From positions 1-40,751 of the forward strand of contig JADHNT010000012.1 in NCBI GenBank assembly GCA_016779385.1: 40,751 nt of DNA, given 5' to 3'. A model generated the notes under the pieces. That model was not told the origin of the DNA and searched no databases. It saw nothing but the letters and a program-made list of their open reading frames with translations. Shown here in pieces: positions 33,155 to 40,751 of the stretch; the first letter of the stretch is position 1; each line of letters begins with the position of its first letter. The position numbers and the translations under genes were made by a program. Origin of the DNA: Pseudomonadales bacterium. Lineage in GTDB: Bacteria > Pseudomonadota > Gammaproteobacteria > Pseudomonadales > Azotimanducaceae.

Positions 33155-35080
33155 CTAGCCCTCCCCCGTAGCCAGTGCCTCGAGTTCCATCCAACGCTCG
33201 ATGCGCGCCTCGAGCGTCGCTTGAAGCTCGGCCAAGGCCCCCAGGGCAGCTTCCGTCTCCGCCCGGTCACGGGAGAAGAAATCGGGATCGCTCACGGCCG
33301 CCTGTCGCGCTTCGACCTCCCCCTCCAACCTTTCGATTTCTTCCGGTAGCGCCTCTAGCTCGCGCTTCAGCATATAGCTGAGCTTGGCCGGGGCTTTTGC
33401 CGGCGCCTGAGCTGCGGCCGGCCGCGGCGGCGCCACTGCAGGCGCGATGGCCTCTGCCGGGGCCTCGCTCGCGAAACCCGATTCCGCGACCCGGAGAGTA
33501 CGCCCCCGGCGCTTCCAGTCCCCGTAGCCGCCGACATACTCCTGCACGCCGCCCTCTTCAAAAACCAGAATGCTAGTGACGACGTTATCGAGGAAGACGC
33601 GATCGTGGCTCACGACGATGAGGGTGCCATCGAAGGCCAGAAGCTGCTCCTCAAGAACCTCAAGCATTTCCAGATCAAGATCGTTCGTGGGCTCATCGAG
33701 CACCAGGAGGTTATGGGGCTTGGTAAAGAGCTTGGCCAGGAGCACTCGGTTGACCTCACCCCCGGAAAGATGGCGGATCTCCGTGCGCGCGCGTTCCGGG
33801 GTAAAGAGAAAGCCCTGAAGGTAGCTGTAAATGTGGCGGTCGACCCCCCCGACGGTCACCGTGTCCCGGCCCTCGGCAACGTTAAAAGCGATGGACTGAT
33901 CCCAGCGGAGCCCCTCCCGGGTTTGATCAAAGTAGCCTACGGACAATTGCGTACCCCGGCGCACCGCGCCCCCTTCGGGCGTGAGGTCCCCTAGGAGAAT
34001 CCGTAAAAGCGTAGTTTTCCCGACGCCGTTGTTGCCCACCACGCCAATGCGATCACCGCGCAGTACTTCCAGGTGAACGCCCTCAAGCAGCGTTCGCCCG
34101 GCAAAGGCCTGGGCGAGGCCTTGAGCTTCCAGCACGCGCTTGCCGGAGGCCTCCCCCGAACTCAGGGCCACCTCCGCGCGCCCCTGGCGCTGAACCCGCT
34201 CAGCTCGGGTGCGTCGGAGGGCCTCCAGGGCACGAACCCGCCCCTCGTTCCGCGTGCGTCGGGCCTTGATACCCTGGCGAATCCAGGCTTCCTCCTGGGC
34301 TAAGCGCTTATCGAAGAGCGCCTCCGCCGCTGCCTCGGCTTCCAGCGCCTGCGCCTTCAGCCGAAGATAGTCCGCATAGCCTCCGGACCAGCTCTGCACC
34401 ACGCCACGATCGATTTCCACAATGCGCGTGGCGAGGCGCTCCAGAAAGGCGCGATCGTGCGTAATAAAGACCACGGTACCCGAGAACTCGAGGAGAACCC
34501 CCTCGAGCCAGGCGATGGTGGCCAGATCCAGATGGTTGGTGGGCTCGTCGAGGAGCAGAAGCTCGGGCTTGGTGACCAGGGCCCGGCCCAGGGCCACGCG
34601 CCGGCGCCAGCCTCCCGATAGCTCCTCCATGCGCGCCTGGCCCGGTAAGGACAGCTGGGAGAGCACCGCCTCCACCTGCTGCTCCGGCTGCCAACCTTCC
34701 ATCGCGTCGAGCTCAGCCTGAAGCGCTGCAAGCTTTTCGAGGCTCGCGTCATCCGACGCCTCGGCGCTCAAGGCCTCCAGCGCAGCCAACCGCTCAAACT
34801 GCGGCGCCAGCGCCTCCCGGAGATAGGCCCGCACCGTGAGCGCGCGCTCCTCCGGCAGCGCCTGCGGCAAGGTGCTGACCCTGAGCCCGGTGCGGGCTTG
34901 GACCGTTCCCCCATCGGGCACGACCTCCCCGCTCAGGATAGAGAGGAGCGTCGACTTGCCGGCCCCATTGCGCCCAATCAGGCAGACCCGCTCACCCAGC
35001 TCCAGAGCGAAGCTGGCGTCCTTGAGGATCGCGCGATCACCGAAGTGGATGGAAAGGGCGTCGCAGCGAAGAAGGCTCAA
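33155..35080 (-). CDS. uup: ABC-F family ATPase Uup
   Basis: The 641-residue protein has two ABC domains: Walker A 36-44 (GRNGAGKST) with signature LSGGW 154-158, and Walker A 349-357 (GNNGVGKTT) with signature LSGGE 438-442. A charged linker (240-310) and a C-terminal coiled-coil domain (about 565-640, after an Ala/Pro-rich hinge) mark it as Uup rather than EttA. ABC-F proteins act at the ribosome; Uup also affects DNA-related processes. There are no membrane segments. The TTG start overlaps the response regulator stop (TTGA). Its place behind a two-component system is unusual. Confidence 0.94.
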   Translation of the reverse strand: MSLLRCDALSIHFGDRAILKDASFALELGERVCLIGRNGAGKSTLLSILSGEVVPDGGTVQARTGLRVSTLPQALPEERALTVRAYLREALAPQFERLAALEALSAEASDDASLEKLAALQAELDAMEGWQPEQQVEAVLSQLSLPGQARMEELSGGWRRRVALGRALVTKPELLLLDEPTNHLDLATIAWLEGVLLEFSGTVVFITHDRAFLERLATRIVEIDRGVVQSWSGGYADYLRLKAQALEAEAAAEALFDKRLAQEEAWIRQGIKARRTRNEGRVRALEALRRTRAERVQRQGRAEVALSSGEASGKRVLEAQGLAQAFAGRTLLEGVHLEVLRGDRIGVVGNNGVGKTTLLRILLGDLTPEGGAVRRGTQLSVGYFDQTREGLRWDQSIAFNVAEGRDTVTVGGVDRHIYSYLQGFLFTPERARTEIRHLSGGEVNRVLLAKLFTKPHNLLVLDEPTNDLDLEMLEVLEEQLLAFDGTLIVVSHDRVFLDNVVTSILVFEEGGVQEYVGGYGDWKRRGRTLRVAESGFASEAPAEAIAPAVAPPRPAAAQAPAKAPAKLSYMLKRELEALPEEIERLEGEVEARQAAVSDPDFFSRDRAETEAALGALAELQATLEARIERWMELEALATGEG

Positions 35081-35769
35081 GAAGGGGATCCGCGCCGAAC
35101 GAGGGGGGCCCCGAAGCGATAGCCTTCGCCGCGCACTGCGACGATCAGCCGCGCCTCACCTAAACCTTCAAGCTTTTTCCGAAGCCGGCTGAGGGCCGCA
35201 GGTAAGCGGTTTGACGCCTTCGCCGGCTCGCTATCCCCAAAGATAGCCGCTAAAGATTCAACTGGAATTGGCCCGCTTCCGGACCTTAGGAACGCCAACG
35301 CGATCGCCGTTTCCGTCGCACTTAGGCGCACGGCTCGCCCCCTGGGCGAATGAAGCTGCTGAGCCGCTTCATCCAGGCTCCAGGAGGCCTCGCTGGTCCC
35401 TCCAGACCGGCGAGCTACGCTCCGAATAACCGCCTCAAGCTCCTTAAATTCCGCGGGTTTCACGAGGTAAGCATCGGCGCCCTCTCGCCAGCCAAGCAGC
35501 CGATCCCCAGGACCGCTTCGCGCGGTCAGCATAATAATCGCTAGCTCAGGCCGGTGCTCCCGCAGGGATGCCGCAATGGCCAGACCGTCTATTTCCGGAA
35601 GCCCGAGATCTAGAATAACCACCTGCGCTGAGGTGTCGAGAAGCGCAGGCAACACCCCCCGCCCATCGCTTTCGAAGACCACGGAAAAGCCTCGATGCTT
35701 GAGAAAAAAAACGAGATCTTCCCGCAGGGAATCGACGTCTTCGATCACGGCGCAGCGTAGCTCGTCCAC
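35077..35769 (-). CDS. OmpR/PhoB-family response regulator
   Basis: The 230-residue protein has a receiver domain with the acidic pair E10-D11, phospho-acceptor D54 (VVILDLGLPEIDG), T82 (MLTARSG) and K104 (YLVKP), and a C-terminal winged helix (about 145-222, ending RLIVAVRGEGYRFG). It is a DNA-binding transcription regulator. The GTG start is directly behind the kinase stop (TAAGTG) with GGAGGG about 10 bases upstream. It is the evident partner of the two adjacent kinases, and its stop overlaps uup. Confidence 0.93.
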   Translation of the reverse strand: MDELRCAVIEDVDSLREDLVFFLKHRGFSVVFESDGRGVLPALLDTSAQVVILDLGLPEIDGLAIAASLREHRPELAIIMLTARSGPGDRLLGWREGADAYLVKPAEFKELEAVIRSVARRSGGTSEASWSLDEAAQQLHSPRGRAVRLSATETAIALAFLRSGSGPIPVESLAAIFGDSEPAKASNRLPAALSRLRKKLEGLGEARLIVAVRGEGYRFGAPLVRRGSPS

Positions 35770-37716
35770 TTAAGCGTTTCCCTCCGGTAGCCACATCGTT
35801 AATTCAACGCCCGAAGGACGATTAGGCTCAAATTCTACCCGCCCTCCGTGGGCGATCACGATCTGGCGAACCAAAAATAGGCCCAGCCCAAGGCCTGCCT
35901 TACCTCCACCGCCCCCAAGGCGCTCGTACTTTTTAAAAGCTTGCTCTTGTTCCCGGCCACTGAGGGCAGCCCCCTCATTTTCCACCCGAAGCTCATGGCC
36001 CGCCCGGCCGCTATTGTAGGTTCGCTTAACGGCAACATTCACGATCGAGTCCTTCGGAGAATAACGAAGCGCGTTTTCGAAAATATTGAGCAGGGCTAGG
36101 CTGAGGAGCCTCCGATCCCCTTCGACGAAAATTTCCTCGCAAGCTTTCTGAACGCGGATCCTTGCGGCTTCCGACCTGGGGAGTAGCTCAAGCACTTCCT
36201 CGAACAGGTCAGTCAAATCCTGGCGCGAAAGCCGGGGCCGAAAGACGGGGTCGGCAGATGGCGCGTTGCTGCTTAACAACAACCTCAGGCGCTCCACGGA
36301 TTGTTCGAGGGTTTGCAATCGGGAGGCTTCCTCTGGCCCCAAGCCCCCATCCTCCTCGGCAAGCGCCTTAAGTTGAGCGCGCGCGTCGTCCACCTGCGCG
36401 AGGGGATGGCGAGCAGCGCCTACGAGTGCGCGGATCATCGATTCCCGCTCCCCAACGGCCAGCATGGTCTCCCGGCCGATGGCCTCGGCCGCTTCTACTT
36501 CGCGCCTTTTTTCCAAGGTTGCCAATTGGTACGCCCTGCCCCGACGGCTCGAGTTCGCGTTGACGAGCCACATAACGGAGAACTGGGAGATTTGGGCCAA
36601 AGCCGCCGTAACTTCCGAATACGAACTTACGACTAAAACTTGGTAGAAGTGGCAAAAAGTGGCGAGGAGGAAAAGCGTCAACGATAGGGCCTCGCCCCAC
36701 ACCCTTGTCCCAGGCTGCCAGCGCGTCCAGGTTTCGGCCACCAGGGCGGGTAAGGCGGCCAGGGTGTAAAGCTGCACCAGCGGAGCCACCTCCCGGTAGG
36801 CACCCCCCAAGGTGGCCAAAACGGCCCCCAGGCTGAGGGCTATCCCACCCAGCGCCAGGTAATGGAACCGGGGATAACGGCTTCGTGCCTCAAGAAACTT
36901 GCTGAAGAGCCACCAGTTTGCGCCAACTACCAGCAAACCCAGTACCGGCTGCGCCGAGTCCACAAGCTGCGGCGAATGTGGAAACAGAAGCGCTCCAAGG
37001 AGCCCGTCAACCGCCATCCAGTTGAGGATGTTGAGAAAGAGAAACGTCGAAAAGGTCGCAAAAATCCAGCGTCGAAAGATGAAAGCGAAGATGACGTTAG
37101 CGATCAAGAGGGCAAGCACGACCCCATAACGAAGCCCCAAAAGAAGATAGTCTTCGAAGGCGTGGCGCCGAAGGTCCCAAGGCGTCCAAAGCCGAAATAA
37201 CGCGTGCAACGCCCCTCGCGACTCGACAGAAACCAGGAACCGGTTATAACCCGGTTGAAGAAGAAGTCGAAAAACGCCGTGCCGGTAAACATGCGGCCGC
37301 TCGCCGAAGGGCCGCGTATCGCCGAGCACTCCCCTAAAGGCCCAGGGTCCGATCTCGCTTTTTTGGTAGACCTGAACGAGGTCAAGGTAGCTGGGGCGGA
37401 CCTCGAGGCCTCGGGGCCGAGGGTCCTGACCAGGCACGTAGAGCTCAAAAAACACCCAGGCCCGGCCCTGTTCATAGGCTAGGTCAAGATTGCCAGGCAC
37501 CCTCTCAAAGAGCCCCGCTTCAAGGGCTCGCTGCGCATCTTCAAAAGAGCTCCCAGCACTTTCGCTCCCCCAAAATTTCAGCTTCCCCCCACCAAGTTTA
37601 ATGAATGGCTCGTCCCCCACGACGAAAGCCGTGGACATTGCCGGGACTGCCGCCTCGGCCATCGCCGTTATTCCCGCGATCAGCAAGACACACAACGCGC
37701 CCAATCGAGCCATCAT
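35770..37716 (-). CDS. 7TMR-DISM sensor histidine kinase with intact N/G2 boxes and atypical H-box
   Basis: The 648-residue protein has a signal peptide (about 1-23), a periplasmic 7TMR-DISM domain (about 35-185), seven predicted helices (190-385), a coiled coil (395-430), a dimerisation region and an ATPase domain. The putative phospho-acceptor is H437 in ARHPLAQVDD, lacking the Glu/Asp that normally follows the His and the HExRTP pattern. The N-box NIFENALRYSP (544-554) and G2 GLGLGLFLVRQIV are good, but the G1 Asp appears as Asn (VENEG). The ATG overlaps the upstream kinase stop (ATGA). The ligand is unknown; members often sense carbohydrates or lipids. Confidence 0.9.
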   Translation of the reverse strand: MMARLGALCVLLIAGITAMAEAAVPAMSTAFVVGDEPFIKLGGGKLKFWGSESAGSSFEDAQRALEAGLFERVPGNLDLAYEQGRAWVFFELYVPGQDPRPRGLEVRPSYLDLVQVYQKSEIGPWAFRGVLGDTRPFGERPHVYRHGVFRLLLQPGYNRFLVSVESRGALHALFRLWTPWDLRRHAFEDYLLLGLRYGVVLALLIANVIFAFIFRRWIFATFSTFLFLNILNWMAVDGLLGALLFPHSPQLVDSAQPVLGLLVVGANWWLFSKFLEARSRYPRFHYLALGGIALSLGAVLATLGGAYREVAPLVQLYTLAALPALVAETWTRWQPGTRVWGEALSLTLFLLATFCHFYQVLVVSSYSEVTAALAQISQFSVMWLVNANSSRRGRAYQLATLEKRREVEAAEAIGRETMLAVGERESMIRALVGAARHPLAQVDDARAQLKALAEEDGGLGPEEASRLQTLEQSVERLRLLLSSNAPSADPVFRPRLSRQDLTDLFEEVLELLPRSEAARIRVQKACEEIFVEGDRRLLSLALLNIFENALRYSPKDSIVNVAVKRTYNSGRAGHELRVENEGAALSGREQEQAFKKYERLGGGGGKAGLGLGLFLVRQIVIAHGGRVEFEPNRPSGVELTMWLPEGNA

Positions 37717-39578
37717 TTCGGCACCTCGGGTAGGAAGATCGCCCATTCAAGAGTCCCCTCGGGCCAGCGAGAAAATACTTCTCGCCCACCCTCGAGGGAC
37801 CGCAGCACCGACGAGAAGAGCACCAGCCCGTCTAAACGTGCGGGCTGCTTCCGAGGCGCCCCAACGACTCCTCGCAAGGTTGCCCAAGGCTTCTCTTTGT
37901 CCGTCCCGGGCGCCACGCGCAAAGTAAGCCTTGGCACCTGATCCTCCTGGTCCAGCAAGGATAGGAATATGAGGGCCAGAACATCCTCTACCACCTGAGG
38001 GTCGCCCTGCACCGCGGGGGACGACCCAAGGGCCTCCAAGGTAACGCTATGCCTGAGCGTTTCGGGGAGGCGATCAAGCGCTCGGCGCACCACCTCGAAA
38101 AAGTCCGGCGTAATACCCTTGGCCGGAGAGGTCGGCGCCCGCTCCAAATCAATGGCCAGAGAGAACACAAGGCGCAGGCGATCCACCGCCGCCGCAAGGG
38201 TCCGTAAAGCTTGTTGACGCCTCTGCGCGACCGCGGCGCTGGCGTTCTCCAACAGTAAGGACAGGATTTCACGAGAAGAATTGATTCGGGCTACGGGAGT
38301 CCGAAGTTCATGGGCCAACAAGGCCAGGAGCTGTAGACGATCTGCAAGCGCCTTTTGCCGCCTTGCGGCCCCAGCTTGTTCCGCTGCCAGCCCTGCGCTG
38401 ATTGTGGCGCGGGTTTGAGCCATCTCCCCCATGCGGAGGGACAAAGCTGTGGTGAACGCCGCCAAGAACACAAAGTAAGGGCTGCCGGAGACAAAAAGAG
38501 GCGGAAGCGGAGTGTCGTACAGCCCCAGGTTCCTGAGCAGAATGGCGACGGTGGCCATGACGTAGGCGAAAAATGCCGCCGCAAGCGCCCGGGGCGCGGT
38601 CCCTGGGGTCCTTAGCAGTCGATAAAGAACTGCGGGTGACCCTAAAACGCCTAAAGAAGCGTAACCCTGGACCCAGGGCCCAAGCTTCGGATAGGCGCCG
38701 AAGGCGCCGAGGGCTGCCGCGGCGAGGCTTCCCCATACGCCTAAAAGACCGATTCGGTAAAGCCACCGGTGGTAGCGCGCCGCCTCGAAAAGCTCAATAA
38801 AAAATAGCCACATAGCAGCGGCATAGAGGGGCACCAGGATGCTACCCCCTGAAGCGATGAGGCCCTGCCGGTAAGACCATTGAAGGGTGGCTGCGACGAT
38901 CGCAAGGAAGAAGGCGCCGGACAGGCGATCTTTTTGATTAAGGAAGCGCAAGGCGCTCACGATGGAGGACGCTGCGGCAAAACCCAGAACTAGACCGAAG
39001 ATCCAAAAGCGCCACAGCGCAGCCTTCTCAAAAGCCCTCGGCTGCCAGAGGTCGGGACGCGCGGTTAAGCCCGACGCCGAGGCGAGGCGGAGGAAGACCT
39101 GGTGCTCTCCCGGCGAAAGTTGAAGGCGGAATAGGGTCCCCGAATCGGAAGCGATGGGGATAGATTGCTGAGCAACTCGCCCCCCTTTTATGGAACGCAG
39201 CATCCCATCAGGCAATCTATGGAAGACATCGACTTCGTCGATATAGGGTTCGGCGGCTCGTAACCAGCGCTCCTCTTGCAAACCCGGGGGCACGAGCAAA
39301 CTAAAGTGGAGCCAAACCGCGCCGTCTTGAAACCCAAACGCTAACCCTCCGGGGAGGCGCTGAAAGGCACCCACCGAAAAGGCTGCTTCGGCGTCAGCGA
39401 AGGTGGCCGCACCGGCAGAATCTTCCCAATAGCTAAGGGCCCCGTCGGCCAGGTAAAGACGATCCTGAGCCTCCACCACCGCTACGGCTTCGGCCTCTGT
39501 AAGGCTACTCACTAAAAGCAGCGCTAGGACGACAAGCCTTCGGGCGATCGTCTCTCTTTTGGGCGAATCCCTTCGCAT
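37713..39578 (-). CDS. 7TMR-DISM sensor histidine kinase with canonical H-box but degenerate ATPase domain
   Basis: The 621-residue protein has a signal peptide (cleavage near 30), a periplasmic 7TMR-DISM domain (about 38-185), seven predicted helices (190-385), a coiled coil and a DHp domain with the canonical HELRTP at 423-428 (H423). The region after 500 has the size of an ATPase domain but lacks the marks: no N-box Asn (ALIFLSLLDQED), no G1 DxG, and G2 replaced by RLDGLVLFSSVLRSLEGG. It is a paralogue of the next gene by layout. ATP binding is doubtful; it may be a phospho-acceptor for its neighbour. The frame is intact, so it is not an obvious pseudogene. Confidence 0.88.
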   Translation of the reverse strand: MRRDSPKRETIARRLVVLALLLVSSLTEAEAVAVVEAQDRLYLADGALSYWEDSAGAATFADAEAAFSVGAFQRLPGGLAFGFQDGAVWLHFSLLVPPGLQEERWLRAAEPYIDEVDVFHRLPDGMLRSIKGGRVAQQSIPIASDSGTLFRLQLSPGEHQVFLRLASASGLTARPDLWQPRAFEKAALWRFWIFGLVLGFAAASSIVSALRFLNQKDRLSGAFFLAIVAATLQWSYRQGLIASGGSILVPLYAAAMWLFFIELFEAARYHRWLYRIGLLGVWGSLAAAALGAFGAYPKLGPWVQGYASLGVLGSPAVLYRLLRTPGTAPRALAAAFFAYVMATVAILLRNLGLYDTPLPPLFVSGSPYFVFLAAFTTALSLRMGEMAQTRATISAGLAAEQAGAARRQKALADRLQLLALLAHELRTPVARINSSREILSLLLENASAAVAQRRQQALRTLAAAVDRLRLVFSLAIDLERAPTSPAKGITPDFFEVVRRALDRLPETLRHSVTLEALGSSPAVQGDPQVVEDVLALIFLSLLDQEDQVPRLTLRVAPGTDKEKPWATLRGVVGAPRKQPARLDGLVLFSSVLRSLEGGREVFSRWPEGTLEWAIFLPEVPK

Positions 39579-39610
39579 GTCGTCGTTTACCAGGGCCTAA
39601 ATGCACCCCC

Positions 39611-39616
39611 ATCATA
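39611..39616 (-). promoter_or_regulatory. Candidate -10 element of the kinase operon
   Basis: TATGAT on the minus strand, matching five of six consensus positions, lies 32 bases before the kinase ATG. The -35 region at 17 bases spacing (CTGGGA) is poor. This is the only plausible start signal seen for the long minus-strand run. Confidence 0.4.
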
Positions 39617-39683
39617 ATCGAAAACCCAGTCGTTCCCAGGAGGGCTCCTAACCACGTGGATCACCGTGCTACCCTCCCCACAA

Positions 39684-39715
39684 GCATGGCTCCTGGGGGG
39701 AGCATGCGGGTTTTT
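39684..39715 (+). other. Stem-loop followed by five T upstream of the crotonase gene
   Basis: GCATGGCTCC and GGAGCATGC can pair with a single bulged G, and the stem is followed by GGG and TTTTT. It resembles an intrinsic terminator, but there is no plus-strand gene upstream of it, so it would act inside the crotonase leader. Function is uncertain. Confidence 0.4.
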
Positions 39716-39753
39716 ACGCTTTGGCGTGTCCCTAACCCTGTATGGAGAGTGAT

Positions 39754-40515
39754 ATGAGCGAAGAACAAGCGGTCATCGTAGAGCGCCGGGGGCGCGTGAT
39801 GGTGATCACCCTGAACCGGCCCGACGCTATGAATGCCATCAATGGCGCCCTGTCCAATGGGCTCTGGAATGCCATCCAGGAACTGGATAGCGACGATAGC
39901 CTGGTGGCCGGCGTTATCACCGGTAGCGGCCGCGCCTTTTGCGCCGGCATGGATTTGAAAGCCTTTGCCCGGGGTGAGGACATCGGCCCCCTGAACAAGT
40001 TTGTCCGCAGCGGCGCGGAGAAGCCACTCATTGCCGCAGTTAATGGCTTTGCTCTCGCTGGCGGCTGCGAAATCATGCTCACCTGCGACCTCATCGTCGC
40101 GGCCAAGGGCGCCAAGATCGGCATTCGGGAAGTGAAGGTCGGCCTCTTCGCCGCCGCCGGCGGCGTGTTCCGCTTACCCGCTCGCGTCGGCTACGCCAAG
40201 GCCATGGAAATGGCCCTGACCGGGGAGCCCATCACGGCAGAGGACGCGATGGATGCGGGGATGCTTAGCGCCCTGACCGAGCCTGGCGAGGCCCTGGACG
40301 CCGCCGTCGCCCTGGCGGAGCGCATCGCTGAGAACGCCCCCCTAGCGGTCAAGGCCTCAAAGAGCCTCGTCCGTTCGGCGGCCATGGGCATTGAAGAAGA
40401 TAAGCTTTGGGAAATGCAGATTCCCTGGCAGCAGAAAGTCTTCACCTCTAATGATGCCAAGGAAGGGCCGAAGGCCTTTGCGGAGAAGCGCGCCCCGAAC
40501 TGGACCGGAACCTAA
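39754..40515 (+). CDS. Enoyl-CoA hydratase/isomerase family protein (crotonase)
   Basis: The 253-residue protein has the crotonase fold with oxyanion-hole blocks GSGRAFCAGMDLKAF and GFALAGGCEIMLTCD. Both catalytic glutamates of true hydratases are present at the right spacing: E106 (GGCE) and E126 (GIRE), 20 residues apart. The usual PGAGGTQRLPR block reads AAAGGVFRLPAR. It probably hydrates enoyl-CoA in fatty-acid or amino-acid degradation; the precise substrate is unknown. The start MSEEQ at 39754 has GGAGAG just upstream, favouring it over an ATG at 39742. A strong terminator follows. Confidence 0.92.
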   Translation: MSEEQAVIVERRGRVMVITLNRPDAMNAINGALSNGLWNAIQELDSDDSLVAGVITGSGRAFCAGMDLKAFARGEDIGPLNKFVRSGAEKPLIAAVNGFALAGGCEIMLTCDLIVAAKGAKIGIREVKVGLFAAAGGVFRLPARVGYAKAMEMALTGEPITAEDAMDAGMLSALTEPGEALDAAVALAERIAENAPLAVKASKSLVRSAAMGIEEDKLWEMQIPWQQKVFTSNDAKEGPKAFAEKRAPNWTGT

Positions 40516-40532
40516 GTTAGCTAAGGCTCAGC

Positions 40533-40560
40533 AAAAAGGGGCGCTTAGCGCCCCTTTTTT
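40533..40560. terminator. Bidirectional intrinsic terminator between crotonase and the right-edge gene
   Basis: A perfect stem GGGGCGC (40538-40544) / GCGCCCC (40548-40554) with loop TTA is flanked by five A on the left and six T on the right. It serves the crotonase gene and, on the other strand, the frame ending at 40579. Confidence 0.93.
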
Positions 40561-40578
40561 GGTCGGCTATTTGCTTCG

Positions 40579-40751
40579 CTACAGCGGGTCACCCCCTAGC
40601 ACCGCTGGCGTTTCACAGTAGGTCGTCAGGACGTGGTGCTGATGGGCCTCGATGCGCGGGGACATGGCCTCGGCCACCGCCGGCACCTTTCCGTTCGCCG
40701 CGAAGAATTGAAGCATGCCTTGATTTTGCTTCGTCACGGGCATGATCGACG
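40579..40751 (-). CDS. Unidentified protein, C-terminal part (or 54-residue small protein)
   Basis: A minus-strand frame is open from the right edge to TAG at 40579. The visible end reads KQNQGMLQFFAANGKVPAVA, then EAMSPRIEAHQHHVLTTYCE, then TPAVLGGDPL. An ATG at 40743 would allow a complete 54-residue protein, but the frame stays open to the edge, so a truncated gene is more likely. The bidirectional terminator 19 bases after its stop supports a real minus-strand gene. I do not recognise the family. Confidence 0.5.
   Translation of the reverse strand, partial: SIMPVTKQNQGMLQFFAANGKVPAVAEAMSPRIEAHQHHVLTTYCETPAVLGGDPL

Noticed and set aside
37713-39578. Upstream kinase as a pseudogene because of its degenerate ATPase domain
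   Set aside because: The frame is intact over 621 codons, the HELRTP box and sensor domains are well formed, and it overlaps the next gene by ATGA, so retention for a role without ATP binding is more likely.
1-40751. CRISPR array, tRNA or rRNA gene, insertion sequence or prophage
   Set aside because: No spaced direct repeats, no tRNA cloverleaf or rRNA segments noticed, and no transposase or phage proteins; xerD is the chromosomal dimer-resolution recombinase, not a phage integrase.

Overview
This is a GC-rich, densely coding chromosomal window of about 40.7 kb, most likely from a gammaproteobacterium. The evidence is the Pseudomonas-type long LeuA, the 365-residue RF2 with an E. coli-like programmed frameshift, single-chain PurL of 1296 residues, the xerD-dsbC-hom and rpsP-rimM-trmD-rplS orders, and the ffh-ypjD-corB neighbourhood. 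I cannot name a genus. I see no rRNA, tRNA, IS element, prophage or CRISPR array; this is mostly core chromosome with one accessory-looking block at the right.

Layout. 1-1974 (+): end of an APS kinase gene, a LysE-type exporter and a DUF457 membrane protein. 1971-9707 (-): a likely operon xerD, dsbC, hom, prfB (with frameshift), lysS, an SDR oxidoreductase, ung and yciH. 9708-10029: a non-coding gap with a bidirectional terminator, an 18-bp perfect palindrome and a candidate xerD promoter. 10030-13535 (-): ffh followed by rpsP, rimM, trmD and rplS. 13661-15739 (+): ypjD and a CNNM/CorC transporter. 15736-19662 (-): gamma-carbonic anhydrase, a DUF1289 protein, purT, a leucine-rich leader peptide and leuA. 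19718-20275 (+): a zinc-ribbon Nudix hydrolase. 20272-25666 (-): an AlkA-like glycosylase, an EmrE-like SMR pump, tadA and purL. 25746-27369: two acyltransferase genes of ornithine-lipid type, facing and overlapping each other. 27468-28139 (+): a nitroreductase.

The most distinctive region is the minus-strand block 28136-39578, eleven tightly packed genes. It encodes two paralogous 7TMR-DISM sensor kinases, an OmpR-type response regulator, the ABC-F ATPase Uup, a polar amino-acid ABC importer (binding protein, permease, ATPase), a cysteine-desulfurase-like PLP enzyme, a rhodanese, a 52-residue membrane protein and a sterol-desaturase-family hydroxylase. The two kinases look complementary: one has a perfect HELRTP phospho-acceptor box but a ruined ATP-binding domain, and the other has N and G2 boxes but an abnormal H-box. 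I infer that they may work as a heteromeric pair. The PLP enzyme has His where cysteine desulfurases have the catalytic Cys. The window ends with a crotonase (+), a bidirectional terminator and an unidentified minus-strand reading frame running off the right edge.

Two layout habits stand out. Non-ATG starts (GTG, TTG) are common. Five convergent gene pairs overlap at their 3' ends, four of them by exactly 4 bp through a shared CTAG or CTAA, leaving no room for terminators.
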